Assembly (NCBI RefSeq): GCF_000422665.1
Contig: NZ_AUGM01000001.1
Location: 699,771-763,770, forward strand
From: Ferrimonas senticii DSM 18821
GTDB taxonomy: Bacteria; Pseudomonadota; Gammaproteobacteria; Enterobacterales; Shewanellaceae
Length of the DNA stretch: 64,000 nt
Reading direction: 5' to 3'
Shown: one piece after another, positions 28,024-38,236 of the stretch
How positions within the stretch are numbered: the first letter of the stretch is position 1
How the letters are laid out: every line of letters starts with the position of its first letter
Program-made: the position numbers and the translations under genes
The notes under the pieces: model-generated
Databases searched by the model: none
What the model was told of the DNA's origin: nothing
Seen by the model: the letters and a program-made list of their open reading frames with translations, nothing else

Positions 28024-28728
28024 ATGCAGGTACTTATCGCCGGTGGTAGTGGCGGCATCGGCTTGGCCCTAATTGACCAGTTGCTACAGCAACCCGACGT
28101 CCATATCACCGCCAGCTACCGGCGCCAACCGCCGTCGTTCAGTCATCCGCGATTACAGTGGCAACAGGCGGATCTGACCGATGAAGCACAGGTACAAGCG
28201 CTAACCCAGTCAATAACCCACTTGGATTTGGTGATTAACGCCTGTGGTGTATTACACAGCAACGACAAGTTACCGGAAAAGGCATTGACGGAGTTCACCC
28301 CAGCATTCTTCTTTAACAACCTGCAAAGCAACACCCTGATCGCCATTTTGTTAGCCAAACATTGCCAAGCCGCATTAAAGCGCTCTGGCCGAAGCCACTT
28401 CGTCTGCCTATCGGCACGCATTGGCAGCATCAGCGATAACCACAAAGGCGGCTGGCTCAGTTATCGCAGCGCCAAAGCGGCACTGAATATGGCGCTAAAA
28501 ACCATCGCCATCGAATGGCGCCGTACCCTGCCCAACTGCTGTGTGATTGCACTGCACCCGGGTACGGTGGCAACGCCACTATCGCAACCGTTTCAGGCGC
28601 GGGTGCCAGCGGCACAACTGCAAGCGCCCGAGCAATGTGCCAAGGCGTTACTGGCCGTTATCGCCAGTCGCGGTGCCAGCGATTCAGGCGCCTATCTGGA
28701 TTATCGTGGCGAGATAATTCCGTGGTAG
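28024..28728 (+). CDS. SDR-family NAD(P)-dependent oxidoreductase
   Basis: 234 aa. The Rossmann nucleotide motif GGSGGIG lies at residues 8-14. The NACG-type strand motif is INACGVLH, and the catalytic triad appears as Ser in VCLSARIGS and Tyr/Lys in YRSAKAAL. The C-terminal HPGTVATPLSQPF is also typical. It resembles the C-factor (CsgA)-like branch. The substrate is unknown. GAAGGAG precedes the start; a TTG immediately before the ATG is a possible alternative. Confidence 0.87.
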   Translation: MQVLIAGGSGGIGLALIDQLLQQPDVHITASYRRQPPSFSHPRLQWQQADLTDEAQVQALTQSITHLDLVINACGVLHSNDKLPEKALTEFTPAFFFNNLQSNTLIAILLAKHCQAALKRSGRSHFVCLSARIGSISDNHKGGWLSYRSAKAALNMALKTIAIEWRRTLPNCCVIALHPGTVATPLSQPFQARVPAAQLQAPEQCAKALLAVIASRGASDSGAYLDYRGEIIPW

Positions 28729-28754
28729 TGACTGCAGTCGCCTACCGTGCGCCA

Positions 28755-30245
28755 TCAACCCGCTTTGAACTGGCGAATTTTACCAGTTAACCCCTGCTGC
28801 AGAGTTGATAACTGAGCAATGCTGTCATCCAAGGTGGACGCTTCCGATGCCAGGTTCTGCGCCCCTTGATTGATCTCCTCCATGGTATTGCGCGCCGCAT
28901 GAGTTACCTGCGATTGCTCCTCCGAGGCCGTGGCGATCAGGCTGTTCATATCGGCTATCAAGTTTATCTGGGCGGCAATGGCATTAAGCGAATCCGCCGC
29001 CGCTTGGGTGGAATCGATCACCAGTTGCACCTGCTCTTTACTGCGATCGGCGGCGGTCACCGACGCGGCCGATTGCTGCTGCAACTGAGCAATGATCGCT
29101 TCAATCTCTTGGGTGGACGATTGGGTACGCTGCGCCAGTGTCCGTACTTCATCGGCAACCACCGCGAAACCTCGGCCGTGTTCGCCCGCCCTGGCCGCCT
29201 CAATCGCCGCATTCAGCGCCAGCAAATTTGTTTGATCGGCAATGGCTTTAATGACATCCAGTACCGTGGTGATGTTATCGGTGCTTACATGCAGCTTGGC
29301 CGCCACCTCAGCGGTATGCGACAGCTCATCCACCAAGCCACTGACCTGGGCCAGATTGGCCATCATCTGTTGCTGGCTTGCAAGGGCGTTATCACTGGCT
29401 TCACTGGTATTTTTAGCCGCATCTTGAGCATTTTTAGCGATATTGCTGGTGGCGCAGTTCAGTTCTTGCAAGTGCTGCAAAATCGCGCTGGTTCGCTCCG
29501 ACTCGCTTTGCGCCTGCTGGCGAGAGTTAACGCTTGCCTGCTTTACCCGTTCGGCAATGACATCCAAGCTGCCAGAGGTTTGCGTAACGTCAACGATGAT
29601 CCCCTGCACTTCGCCAATAAAACGGTTAAAACCGGCTACCAACTGGCCAATTTCATCGCTGGATTGATAGTTTATTCGGGCAGTTAAATCGCCATTACCA
29701 TCGGCGATCTGTTGCAACAAGCGATTGACGCTGTGCAGTGGCCGCACCACCACCAGTTTGATCGTCAGCGCCGATAACAATAGGGTGATCACCATAAACA
29801 ACAGCAGCGATAACATGATGTTGTTGGTGGCCGCCTCGATGCGATTAGTGAGTCGTTGCGGCGACATCGTCAATACCACCGAGCCAACCAACTCATCAGC
29901 GTTCCACTCAAGGGCAATGGTCACCGGCGCCAGATCGTTGCCTCGCGGTTGGCCGCCGCTACCTAACTGTTGTTGGCGGTGATCGAACACCACTATCTGA
30001 CTGATATCGTCATCAGCGATGTAAGCGTTGATGATCCCCGCGATTAGCTCTTTATCGTAGGAATACACCGGCTCACGTAAGATCACTCTTAATTCGTCGG
30101 CGACGATCTGCTGCTTGCTTTGCCAATACTGTTGCTCATTGTCACGCAGTTGCTGATTGCCTATCAGTAACACCACCAAACAGGCCGCCAGTAAACTGCC
30201 AGCCAGCACCACCAACGTTTTACTGGTTAAGGTTTTCAACATCAT
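28755..30245 (-). CDS. Methyl-accepting chemotaxis protein
   Basis: 496 aa. TM1 at about 8-28, a periplasmic sensor of roughly 105 residues, TM2 at about 138-160, a HAMP domain with the [13 protein letters not shown] end, and a long signalling coiled coil. The CheA/CheW-binding tip [31 protein letters not shown] is present in family form. There is no C-terminal NWETF-type pentapeptide. It overlaps by 26 bp the upstream gene for a periplasmic binding protein, suggesting that protein presents a ligand to this receptor. It converges with the SDR gene across a 26-bp gap. Confidence 0.93.
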   Translation of the reverse strand: MMLKTLTSKTLVVLAGSLLAACLVVLLIGNQQLRDNEQQYWQSKQQIVADELRVILREPVYSYDKELIAGIINAYIADDDISQIVVFDHRQQQLGSGGQPRGNDLAPVTIALEWNADELVGSVVLTMSPQRLTNRIEAATNNIMLSLLLFMVITLLLSALTIKLVVVRPLHSVNRLLQQIADGNGDLTARINYQSSDEIGQLVAGFNRFIGEVQGIIVDVTQTSGSLDVIAERVKQASVNSRQQAQSESERTSAILQHLQELNCATSNIAKNAQDAAKNTSEASDNALASQQQMMANLAQVSGLVDELSHTAEVAAKLHVSTDNITTVLDVIKAIADQTNLLALNAAIEAARAGEHGRGFAVVADEVRTLAQRTQSSTQEIEAIIAQLQQQSAASVTAADRSKEQVQLVIDSTQAAADSLNAIAAQINLIADMNSLIATASEEQSQVTHAARNTMEEINQGAQNLASEASTLDDSIAQLSTLQQGLTGKIRQFKAG

Positions 30246-31107
30246 CTGGTCCTTGATAGGTCAATGGTTCGAACCACAATTCCGCGCGTTGTAACGGGGT
30301 TTTCTCAGTTAAATAGGGGTTTTCAAGATCAATCACTCGGCGGTTTTGCAGGTTGCCGCGAGCCAGTGCTCGCTGCACCTCTTGATCGGCAAAGAACATT
30401 CGTTCAAAGGTGCCATCCTGCACCATTGATTCCAGCGCCGAATTTAATTGGCTGGCAAGTTGCTGATTGTTTTTATTTACAAAGAAATACAACGGTGCCG
30501 TATAGCGCAACAATAGATCTGGCTCGACCGTTAATTGATAATCAGCGAAGTCTTCAATTTCATTCCATGGTTCATGAACACCGCGAGGAAAGAAATCAAA
30601 GCGGCCGCCTTCCAACATATAAAACAGGTTAAAAAATTTAACGGCGGTCGCAACTTCGATGCCGTTATGACGCAAAATTTCGGTATCTGCCCAGGTTCGG
30701 CCCTGCCCCGCCCGAAAGTGTTGCAGTTGCGCTTTGCTCGTAACATCGGCAAACAGATCGGCACGATCGCGCCGTACAATGGCCACACGCATCGCCATCA
30801 AACCACGATAGAGCGGGTAATAAAGCGCCTGATAATCTCGCTCTAGCTCGGCTGAAGTCATGCTCCACATTACATCCAGACCGCCATTTTTTACGTCATT
30901 CATGATCCGTGTATTGGCCAGTTCCGGCTGCGCTTGATGCGGATAAACGTAATCCAATTCAGCCCGGTTGAGCGCTTCGATCAACAGCTTATTTGGTAAG
31001 GTGGAGTCGGTAGGATAGCTTTGCAACTTAATTGGCTGCGCATGGGCCAGCACCACCGTTGCAAATGTGGCTATTGCAAATATTGAAACCCGAATAAAAT
31101 GAGCCAA
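30220..31107 (-). CDS. Periplasmic solute-binding (SBP_bac_3-like) protein paired with chemoreceptor
   Basis: 295 aa with a signal peptide (cleavage after LAHAQ, about residue 23). The rest has the two-lobed amino-acid-binding layout: an early ligand-lobe region with [18 protein letters not shown], then the crossover and a C-terminal [18 protein letters not shown] helix typical of family 3 binding proteins. There is no ABC permease or ATPase nearby. The overlap with the MCP gene suggests a sensory rather than transport role (inference). The start is TTG at 31107 with GGAAG upstream; no better in-frame ATG precedes the signal peptide. Confidence 0.82.
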   Translation of the reverse strand: MAHFIRVSIFAIATFATVVLAHAQPIKLQSYPTDSTLPNKLLIEALNRAELDYVYPHQAQPELANTRIMNDVKNGGLDVMWSMTSAELERDYQALYYPLYRGLMAMRVAIVRRDRADLFADVTSKAQLQHFRAGQGRTWADTEILRHNGIEVATAVKFFNLFYMLEGGRFDFFPRGVHEPWNEIEDFADYQLTVEPDLLLRYTAPLYFFVNKNNQQLASQLNSALESMVQDGTFERMFFADQEVQRALARGNLQNRRVIDLENPYLTEKTPLQRAELWFEPLTYQGPDDVENLNQ

Positions 31108-31529
31108 TGCAATTTACTTCCGTTTAAATGGCATTAGTTTAAACATATCAGCATTAAATTAATTTAGCTATCCACGTACGGCTTTCAACAAGTCATTCAG
31201 CGGCTATCTAGCAATCAGTTCAGGATTGCTTAAGTAGTTAATAAGCAACAGCTAACTCGCATCCATAACAATACTCACTGGGCGTTTATTTTGGTTGTCA
31301 TTCATTAGCTTAATGCAAGAGAAAAGGAAACTTTAGTGATTCTTTTGGAATTTCTAAAGCACTTTCCATAAAATAAACCCAAAGAACTTACTAGCGCTAT
31401 TGGTTAATTGTGTGAGCAACCTCTAATTGACCGTTCAAAATTAAAAGTGACATATCTCTGCAAGTTTTTGTTCATGGAGGCTGATTACTTTTCCTGCCGA
31501 AAAATACGTAAACCTACGGAACCTCCATC
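31108..31529. other. 422-bp AT-rich intergenic region
   Basis: No gene-like frame is present. It separates divergent genes: the binding-protein/MCP pair on the left and alkaline phosphatase on the right. It carries a Pho-box-like site near its right end. The remainder is AT-rich, with no other repeat that I can define. Confidence 0.6.
31447..31464 (+). promoter_or_regulatory. Pho-box-like PhoB site
   Basis: GTGACATATCTCTGCAAG resembles the tandem CTGTCAT-(4)-CTGTMA consensus of PhoB sites; the inner TGACATATCTCTGCAA matches a consensus form at about 13 of 16 positions. It lies 65 bp before the alkaline phosphatase start, where a PhoB-activated promoter would be expected. Confidence 0.5.
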
Positions 31530-32927
31530 ATGTTTAGTTTTAATCGTTCGGTTATTGCCGCCTCGCTAACCTTAGCCAGTTTGTCTGCCGCCGCAGCGCA
31601 GCCGCCAAAGCACATCATCTATTTGATTGGCGACGGTATGGCGACCTCTCATCGGCAGGTGGCGGAATACTACTTGCAGCAAAAAACCGGCGATCAAACC
31701 CAGCGTTTGGCAATGAACTCGCTGCCAGTTGCTGGCATCAACACCACCCATTCTGCCGATTCACTGATTACCGATTCGGCCGCGTCTGCTACCGCATTAG
31801 CCGCTGGCGTTAAAACCAATAACGGTATGGTAGGCATGCTCCCAGATGGCAGCAAAGTCACCACCCTGCTGGAAGGCGCAAAGGCCCAAGGCAAAGCCAC
31901 CGGCTTGGTAACTTCTACCCGCCTAACCCACGCAACCCCAGCAGCATTTGTGGCGAAAAACATCGGCCGAGGCAACGAAAATGCGATCGCCGATGCGTAC
32001 GCCCGTGCCAACGTCACTTACGTGGCCGGCGGCGGCTATCGCCACTTTATCAGCGGCGATCAATCCAAGCGTCAAGATGGACGTAACTTGGTGACCGATA
32101 TGCAAGCGGCCGACTACCACACCTTTATTGGTGGTGATTCCGTCAATAACTTCCGTAGCTACCAACCGCAAGCAGGCGATAAAGTGTTTGCTGCCTTTAC
32201 CCCGTCTCACCTGCCGTATGAATTAGATCGTCAGCAAAGTAACACGCTGCCGTCGCTGGCTGAACTGACCGAAAAAGGCATTGAACTGTTGGCTAAAGAT
32301 CAAGATGGCTTCTTCTTGATGATTGAAGGTGGCCGGATTGACCACGCCGCCCACGCCAATGACATTGCCAGCACCGTATATGACACCTTAGCCTTTGATG
32401 CCGCGGTACAAAAGGCGCTCGACTTCTATCATAAAAATCCGAACGACACCTTGATAGTAGTGACTGGCGATCATGAAACCGGTGGCATGGGCATGGGCTT
32501 TGGTAAGCACTATTTCATGTCGCTTGAACAGATCCAAACCAGCCAAGAATCGATCGAAGACAAGCTGCAAGGGGTGTATTCCGGCAATCGTGGCGCCTTC
32601 TATCAACACATCGCTGGCCAGTTTAATTTGGGTAATTTAGCCAGCGATGAAAAATTGCTAATTGAACGGGCAATGGACGCCGTTGATAACCAAGATAAGC
32701 AAGTAGGAACTGACTATGGCGGCTATGATCCGGTGGCCATCGCGGTTGCCCACGTCACCTCTAAACGCGCTGGGGTCTACTGGACCTCATACGCCCATAC
32801 CGCCACCCAGCTGCCGCTGTCAGCGATCGGCGTTCAAGCCGACAAATTGGGTGGTTTCAAAGACAATACCGAGGTCGCACTAACCTTAGCCGACATCATG
32901 AATGTCAAAATCGGTAAGCAGGGCTAA
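31530..32927 (+). CDS. phoA: Alkaline phosphatase (PhoA family)
   Basis: 465 aa with a signal peptide (cleavage after SAAAA, about residue 22). Metal and catalytic motifs are complete: IYLIGDGM (Asp), TDSAASATAL with the Ser nucleophile, EGGRIDHAAHAND (zinc ligands) and VTGDHETGG. It hydrolyses phosphomonoesters in the periplasm to supply phosphate. A Pho-box-like site upstream supports induction by phosphate starvation. It is a relatively compact family member. A weak GGCGAAAG/CTTTCGCC hairpin follows the stop at 32942-32965 and may act as an attenuator before the next gene. Confidence 0.92.
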   Translation: MFSFNRSVIAASLTLASLSAAAAQPPKHIIYLIGDGMATSHRQVAEYYLQQKTGDQTQRLAMNSLPVAGINTTHSADSLITDSAASATALAAGVKTNNGMVGMLPDGSKVTTLLEGAKAQGKATGLVTSTRLTHATPAAFVAKNIGRGNENAIADAYARANVTYVAGGGYRHFISGDQSKRQDGRNLVTDMQAADYHTFIGGDSVNNFRSYQPQAGDKVFAAFTPSHLPYELDRQQSNTLPSLAELTEKGIELLAKDQDGFFLMIEGGRIDHAAHANDIASTVYDTLAFDAAVQKALDFYHKNPNDTLIVVTGDHETGGMGMGFGKHYFMSLEQIQTSQESIEDKLQGVYSGNRGAFYQHIAGQFNLGNLASDEKLLIERAMDAVDNQDKQVGTDYGGYDPVAIAVAHVTSKRAGVYWTSYAHTATQLPLSAIGVQADKLGGFKDNTEVALTLADIMNVKIGKQG

Positions 32928-32984
32928 CGCCATAAAATAAAGGCGAAAGTCTGCCGGCTTTCGCCGCTTATTAGGGAACTATCG

Positions 32985-34121
32985 ATGCGCGGTATCTATC
33001 TGACGATAATCGTGATCTGCTGCTTTGGTTATTACGCCTTCAGCGAGCAAACACTGGCAACCAACCAAGCCGAAGTGGTCGCCGAGGTAATTAAGGTTGA
33101 TAACAGCCAATTAACCGTAATTGGCAGCAATCGAATTGGTGAACAACGACTCACAGTGCAGTTTGATCAGCCGCAGTACGGGCAAACTCAAGCGGTCGCC
33201 CATAATCTGTTAAGTGGCACCATTGAATATGATGAGTTTTACCAGCCTGGCGATCGAATTCTGGTGGCGGTGCAGTTCAACCAATTGCAACAAATAACCC
33301 AAGTTAAAGCGCTGTCGCATTATCGCATGCCGTTTTTGCTGGCGCTTTTCGGCTTATTTGCAGTGGCGCTTATCGTCTATGCAAAAAAAGTAGGACTGCG
33401 AGCGCTGCTGTCATTCACCGGAGCCGTCGTTATTATTTGGCAGTTGTTGATCCCTGGCCTTTTGGCGGGCTACCCACCGCTACTCATTACCAGTATTACC
33501 CTAGCGGCGCTCAGCGCCCTGATTATTATCTCGGTCGCCGGTTGGACATACAAAGGCAAAGCCGCTTTAGCGGGTACCCTGGTCGGCCTGATGGTCACGT
33601 CGCTGCTGTGCGTATTGTCCGGTGAATTGCTAAAGATCGATGGCATGTCGCAGCCGATGGCACAATCACTGCTGTTTGAAACCGGAATGCATTTAAGCAT
33701 GCTCGATGTGCTTTATGCGGCGGTATTGATTGGCGCCAGTGGTGCAGCGATGGACGTGGCAATGGAGATGGCGGCAACCATGGAAGAGCTGCAACTGGCC
33801 AATCCCAACTTAACCCGCAAAGCGCTACTGCAGTCCGGTTTTCGGGTTGGCAATGCGGTTATCGGCACCATGACCACCACCCTATTGCTGGCCTATTCCG
33901 GTGGCTTTTTAACCTTGCTAATGCTGTTTGCCAGCCGTGATGTCAGCTTAATTCAGATTGTGAATATGAAATTGGTTGCCAGTGAGATCGCCCGTACCGT
34001 TATTGGCAGTTTGTCTCTGGTTATTGTTGCACCGGTGACCGCGTGGATCGCCAGCCGCATGCTGATTAAACATCGAGTAACTCAGCAAAATCACGCGAGC
34101 GGCGGTTTAATCGCCCAATAA
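32985..34121 (+). CDS. YibE/F-family membrane protein
   Basis: 378 aa. An N-terminal signal/anchor helix is followed by a periplasmic beta domain (about 25-110) with the RILVAVQFN strand. Seven or so membrane helices follow, including GASGAAMDVAMEMAATMEE and GNAVIGTMTTTLLLAYSG, the two best conserved blocks of the YibE/F family. The molecular role of the family is unknown. The gene starts 57 bp after alkaline phosphatase and may be read through from it. The ORF ends about 100 bp before the next gene. Confidence 0.87.
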   Translation: MRGIYLTIIVICCFGYYAFSEQTLATNQAEVVAEVIKVDNSQLTVIGSNRIGEQRLTVQFDQPQYGQTQAVAHNLLSGTIEYDEFYQPGDRILVAVQFNQLQQITQVKALSHYRMPFLLALFGLFAVALIVYAKKVGLRALLSFTGAVVIIWQLLIPGLLAGYPPLLITSITLAALSALIIISVAGWTYKGKAALAGTLVGLMVTSLLCVLSGELLKIDGMSQPMAQSLLFETGMHLSMLDVLYAAVLIGASGAAMDVAMEMAATMEELQLANPNLTRKALLQSGFRVGNAVIGTMTTTLLLAYSGGFLTLLMLFASRDVSLIQIVNMKLVASEIARTVIGSLSLVIVAPVTAWIASRMLIKHRVTQQNHASGGLIAQ

Positions 34122-34228
34122 CCGCAGCAATTTAAGATAGTTCAAATGTTATCTCATTACCCCTATTTCACTAAACGACTAAACCACTAAACCAACAACC
34201 CTGTTATAATTATTTAGAGATTCTAATT

Positions 34229-35362
34229 GTGCAAACCATCAATAATAATCGCAGAAGCTTTTTAAAAGGTTCCGCGCTGGCGACCGCATCATTAGCACTG
34301 ACTCAAATGCCCGCTTTTGCTAGCGGATTTTCCCAAAAGGTAACAGCAATTTCCCTCGACACCTGTAAAAAGATGTCGGCGGTTGATATGGCATTTGAAT
34401 CGCAGATGGTGCTCGCCTCTAAGCAATATCTAACCGACCAAATTAATTCAATTAACGATTGGTCAATCCGTAATTTAGTGACTGATATTTATCGGCAACC
34501 GACACCAATGGTGTTAGAACAGCTAGATAACGACAATCGCACTGCCGTCTGGAAAGAGTTGCTGGCGAAAAATTACAGCAACAGCGACTTAGACCACTTT
34601 TTGCCAAACCAGCCGGTTAAGCAGGCGGATTACCATGCCTTTTATTCGGCACCGGGCAGTGGCTATGGCAGCCATCACTCCTACCCAGGCGGCCTTGCGA
34701 CCCACCTAGCGGCGAACGTCCATATCACCAACGGCATCGTTAACACCTATCAAGAAACTTACAACTACAAGGTTGACCGCGACATCGCCGTCGCGGCGCA
34801 ATTGCTGCACGATCTGCACAAACCGTTGGTGTTTCCTTGGCTTAAGGATCACTCCTGCCGCAAAGAAAATACCCTTGCGGATACCGGTGAACACCATGTG
34901 CTGTCAATTGCTGAACTTATTGCACGCAATATGCCTGCCGAATTGGTTGTTGCCACCGCCTGTGCCCACCAAGCACCGATGACCTTGGCGCATCAACAAC
35001 AGATCGCAAAATGGTTGGATGCCGCCGCCATCATCAATGGCATCGATCCAGTCCGTTACGGTTTGCTGACCAAGCAGCAGGGGCAACTGCGATTAAATGA
35101 GATCGCTCAGCAAGAGGGTTTTATCTGCCATATTGGCGATCACGATTACGTTCTGTCGGTTCCAGCAGTGCAACAAACCTTGCCAGTGCTTAGAAAAATT
35201 GCCCATGAACAGTATGCCATTGCCGATGATGACCACAGCGCGTTCAACGCCTTAAGAAACCGAATTTACTCGCTGTACAGTGCCATGCAGATCCATGCGG
35301 AATTCAGCAATCACGGTGAAGACCGGATCAAAGCGATGATGCTGGCTGCGGTGCAGCCTTAA
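34229..35362 (+). CDS. Tat-exported HD-domain hydrolase-like protein
   Basis: 377 aa. It begins with a twin-arginine signal (NRRSFLKGS, residues 7-15) and a cleavage-like PAFAS. In the body, ATHLAANVH, LLHDLHKP (His-Asp pair), GEHHVLS and ATACAHQ give the spaced His/Asp ligands of an HD-type metal phosphohydrolase. Export of an HD enzyme folded with its metal is unusual, and its extracellular substrate is unknown. The start is GTG at 34229; a TATAAT hexamer lies about 20 bp upstream. The last codons lie in a 90-bp sequence that is repeated at 38237. Confidence 0.78.
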   Translation: MQTINNNRRSFLKGSALATASLALTQMPAFASGFSQKVTAISLDTCKKMSAVDMAFESQMVLASKQYLTDQINSINDWSIRNLVTDIYRQPTPMVLEQLDNDNRTAVWKELLAKNYSNSDLDHFLPNQPVKQADYHAFYSAPGSGYGSHHSYPGGLATHLAANVHITNGIVNTYQETYNYKVDRDIAVAAQLLHDLHKPLVFPWLKDHSCRKENTLADTGEHHVLSIAELIARNMPAELVVATACAHQAPMTLAHQQQIAKWLDAAAIINGIDPVRYGLLTKQQGQLRLNEIAQQEGFICHIGDHDYVLSVPAVQQTLPVLRKIAHEQYAIADDDHSAFNALRNRIYSLYSAMQIHAEFSNHGEDRIKAMMLAAVQP

Positions 35363-35433
35363 TCAGTAACATTTTCTAGGGCACACCCGAATAAATTGAC
35401 CGCCGATTGGCGGTCAATTTGTTAATAGCTTAT
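35344..35433. repeat. 90-bp direct repeat, copy 1
   Basis: It spans the last codons and stop of the HD-domain gene and its terminator hairpin. It matches 38237-38325 with about ten differences. The two copies flank the lipoprotein gene at 35699. Confidence 0.85.
35393..35420. terminator. Terminator of the HD-domain gene
   Basis: AAATTGACCGCC pairs perfectly with GGCGGTCAATTT around GATT and is followed by GTTAAT. The same hairpin recurs at 38285. Confidence 0.8.
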
Positions 35434-35698
35434 TGCGATAAGCTGCCAGCTCGCTAACTGCGATTAACTTGCCAAGCACAACAGAATTCACTCATTTTCC
35501 ATTGATTTCCAAATGATTCCTCCCAGCTTGGTTCTAGTTCAAGTTGAACCGCTGCCTAAATTGTCAGCGGTCCTGCTTAGATTCAACCTGATCGTGCGAC
35601 CCACGTGGTGTTTTGGACAAACCACAATGTTCGAATCGAATCCGACTAAATAAAATATTAATGATGTAAATCAGTATTTTATGGGTGAATCTGAATAA
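35434..35698. other. 265-bp intergenic region before the lipoprotein
   Basis: AT-rich toward its right end. A CCGCTG/CAGCGG hairpin lies at 35549-35570. The last bases contain GGTGA, a plausible ribosome site. I see no gene here. Confidence 0.5.
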
Positions 35699-38071
35699 AT
35701 GAATAAGCTATTAATTGCAATGCTGATGGGCACGTTGCTGGCCGGTTGCGGCGGTGGCGACGAACAGAGTGATGAAGACCAAGGCGGTGGTGGGGTAAAT
35801 CCGCCGCCGGTGGTGCCGCCACCGGTAACACCGCCAGACATCGCCCCAGAACAACTGTGTGCCCAGTCATCGGCTGGTACGATTTGCTTACCGGATGATT
35901 TGACTGCGCATGCCGGGCAACGAGCCAGTTTTTCGGTAACCGGCAGCTACGCTGGCGACACGGAATTTACCTGGTACTTCGATGAGGCGCAGCATTCCGA
36001 GACTCCGTTATTGGTGTCCCAAGGCAGCAGTGCCTATGCGGCATTTCCATCCACCACCCACAGTGAGGTGATGGTGTTGAATGTGGATGCGACTCACCAA
36101 GGGGAAACCGTAACGCTGTCTGCGCATGTGGCGGTTCAGGGAACGGCGGTTGAGTTGCATATCAACGGCATCAACTCGGTCCTAATGAATGCCGCAGGTT
36201 TAGTGGAAGTGGCGTGGTTGCCGGCGGTTACTGCCGATGGTCGATTCGCTGAGGATGCTGAATATCGGTTGGAGGTTATTGCCCTTGATGACCAAGGCAA
36301 TAACACCGATGACGTGCAACAGTTTGACACCACTGACACGCAAATTTCGCTGCAATTGCAGGCGGGCCAGCGGTACAAAATGGCAATTAGTGCTCAATCC
36401 GGTTGGGGACAAACTGTCTCCGAATACTTGGAGTACACCGTACCAGAGCAAGCACCACAGTTTGCGCCAGTAACTAAAGTCAGCAGCCGTGCCAGTGTCG
36501 ATTTGACGCAGGTTGAGGCGTTTGATCTGATTGATATCAATGGCGAACTTCATATTGTGCGGTTGGACGCTGAAGGCGCTAAATACTTGGGCAAAGCACT
36601 GCCTTACGAGGTCTATTCGATTGATGCGCCACTGCGCTTAACGATGCAACTTAAGGAACTTAACGACAAAGAAGTTGCGGCGATTCAATACGCCAAACGT
36701 CAGCGTGATGAACGTGGCACGCCAATGCCGTTTAGCTTCGATATTGAGCCGGCCCATTGGGATCCGAAAACCCGAGAAGGTAAGTTGTGCGCTAAATTCT
36801 CCAGCGGCCTAGCCGAGGGCAGCCTTTGCCGCAACTCCAGCAGTGGTTTAAGTTGTGGCATTGATTATGCGCTGTCGCCCAAGCTGTGGGTTGAGACCTC
36901 TTGTCGTCTGACCAACAGCGTTGAACTCAGTGCTGATTTGCAGAAAAAGCTGGCGTTTGAAGCGATTTGGCCCGGCTCAAAAATCAGTACTGCTGATATT
37001 CCCGGCGGTGAGTACCTAGATAAGTTCAAAATTGAAGTGGGTTTGAACGTTGGCGCTAAGACCGAGATCATCTTCCCGTTGAAGGTGACTGCTGGTATCA
37101 AGTCGCACGCTTCGGTCTCTGGTTCAATTGAACAATCGATCGACAAGTACTTTAACTTCAACGTCGATATGGATGTGTCTCAGGCCAAAAACAATAAATG
37201 GTTTGCGCCAAAGAATGACGATTGGATTGAACTGCAAGCGTTGTCTCCGGGCATGAAAGCCGAGATGGGCATTGAGTTTAAGATTGGCGCCTTCCCTGCG
37301 ATTACCATTGCTGGCGTGACCTTGGATGCGGAGCTGGCCGGTAAGTTAGCGGTTAAAAACAACATCATCGGTTTGATTAACTCTGGTGACAAAGGTCGTG
37401 GCAACGCCATCATGCCACCGTACTCGGTAACTGATGCGGCGATTGATCTGTCGGGCGTAACCAGCTTTGGCTATGAGATCGATCCAATCTTCAATTGGTT
37501 GCCAACCATTACTGGTGGCGCTGAGTCGGAAACGTCCCCTTATTCGCTCTATGAGCATCCGAAGAGCATTGTGGTTTCCGGCACAGAGCGAAAAACGTGC
37601 GCCGGACGCCGGTTCACTTACTTAGGCGAAGAACCGATTTCGAATGCTGAATTGGGTCAACTCAACCCAAATCACTCTTACAGCAATGGATTTCATTTTG
37701 AGACCGGTACCTTCTTCACGTCGCAAAGTGACCTGCGCTTCAAGACTGCACGTTTGCTAGGTGAAGGCGCTGGTAATGTTGATTTTTCATTGGCGGGTAA
37801 TGGGTTTAGAGAGAAGTTCGACTCGCTTGGCGCCAAGAAGGAATTGTTCGCGGTGCGGTTGTTCCAGTTTGAAAATCCACAATCGATGATGCAAAAGTAC
37901 TTCCCAATTTTTGGTGCGCAAGGCTTTACCATCAATTTCGAGACTGGATTGAATGGCCACCCATTACATGAAGCCGATCCGGTGTGTTGGGGCCGAGGTT
38001 GGAATGGCGTAGTTGAGAACGTTCCAGGCTTTACCATGACCCTTGAGGAGTTGGCGACTTGGGAAGATTGA
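35699..38071 (+). CDS. Large lipoprotein of unknown function
   Basis: 790 aa. Lipobox LLAGC gives lipidated Cys17, followed by a Gly/Asp linker and a Pro-rich spacer (VNPPPVVPPPVTPP) that would hold the protein off the membrane. Residues about 60-160 look like an Ig-like fold and 150-250 like a fibronectin-type fold. The C-terminal 500 residues are strand-rich with several Cys (LCAKF, SLCRN, LSCGI, TSCRL) that may form disulphides. I do not recognise the family. The gene is bracketed by 90-bp direct repeats and has its own strong terminator, which suggests it was added as a unit. Confidence 0.75.
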   Translation: MNKLLIAMLMGTLLAGCGGGDEQSDEDQGGGGVNPPPVVPPPVTPPDIAPEQLCAQSSAGTICLPDDLTAHAGQRASFSVTGSYAGDTEFTWYFDEAQHSETPLLVSQGSSAYAAFPSTTHSEVMVLNVDATHQGETVTLSAHVAVQGTAVELHINGINSVLMNAAGLVEVAWLPAVTADGRFAEDAEYRLEVIALDDQGNNTDDVQQFDTTDTQISLQLQAGQRYKMAISAQSGWGQTVSEYLEYTVPEQAPQFAPVTKVSSRASVDLTQVEAFDLIDINGELHIVRLDAEGAKYLGKALPYEVYSIDAPLRLTMQLKELNDKEVAAIQYAKRQRDERGTPMPFSFDIEPAHWDPKTREGKLCAKFSSGLAEGSLCRNSSSGLSCGIDYALSPKLWVETSCRLTNSVELSADLQKKLAFEAIWPGSKISTADIPGGEYLDKFKIEVGLNVGAKTEIIFPLKVTAGIKSHASVSGSIEQSIDKYFNFNVDMDVSQAKNNKWFAPKNDDWIELQALSPGMKAEMGIEFKIGAFPAITIAGVTLDAELAGKLAVKNNIIGLINSGDKGRGNAIMPPYSVTDAAIDLSGVTSFGYEIDPIFNWLPTITGGAESETSPYSLYEHPKSIVVSGTERKTCAGRRFTYLGEEPISNAELGQLNPNHSYSNGFHFETGTFFTSQSDLRFKTARLLGEGAGNVDFSLAGNGFREKFDSLGAKKELFAVRLFQFENPQSMMQKYFPIFGAQGFTINFETGLNGHPLHEADPVCWGRGWNGVVENVPGFTMTLEELATWED

Positions 38072-38102
38072 TCCCATAGCGAAGTGCCACTGTAAAGCTA
38101 AC

Positions 38103-38133
38103 AAAAACCGCGTTGTTTAACGCGGTTTTTTTA
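38103..38133 (+). terminator. Terminator of the large lipoprotein gene
   Basis: AAAACCGCGTT pairs with AACGCGGTTTT around GTTT and is followed by a run of Ts, 31 bp after the stop. Confidence 0.9.
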
Positions 38134-38236
38134 TGTGGCGGGGACATCACGAAACCCGGTTGCTAAAGCGCCACTATGGACATGAATTCGCCGCCTTTGC
38201 CGTTTCCTCCAGCGTGGCATTAACTGCAAAAGCAGA

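Noticed and set aside
32942..32965. Hairpin after alkaline phosphatase as a strong terminator
   Set aside because: The stem GGCGAAAG/CTTTCGCC is good, but no T-run follows and the next gene starts close by; it is mentioned only as a possible attenuator.
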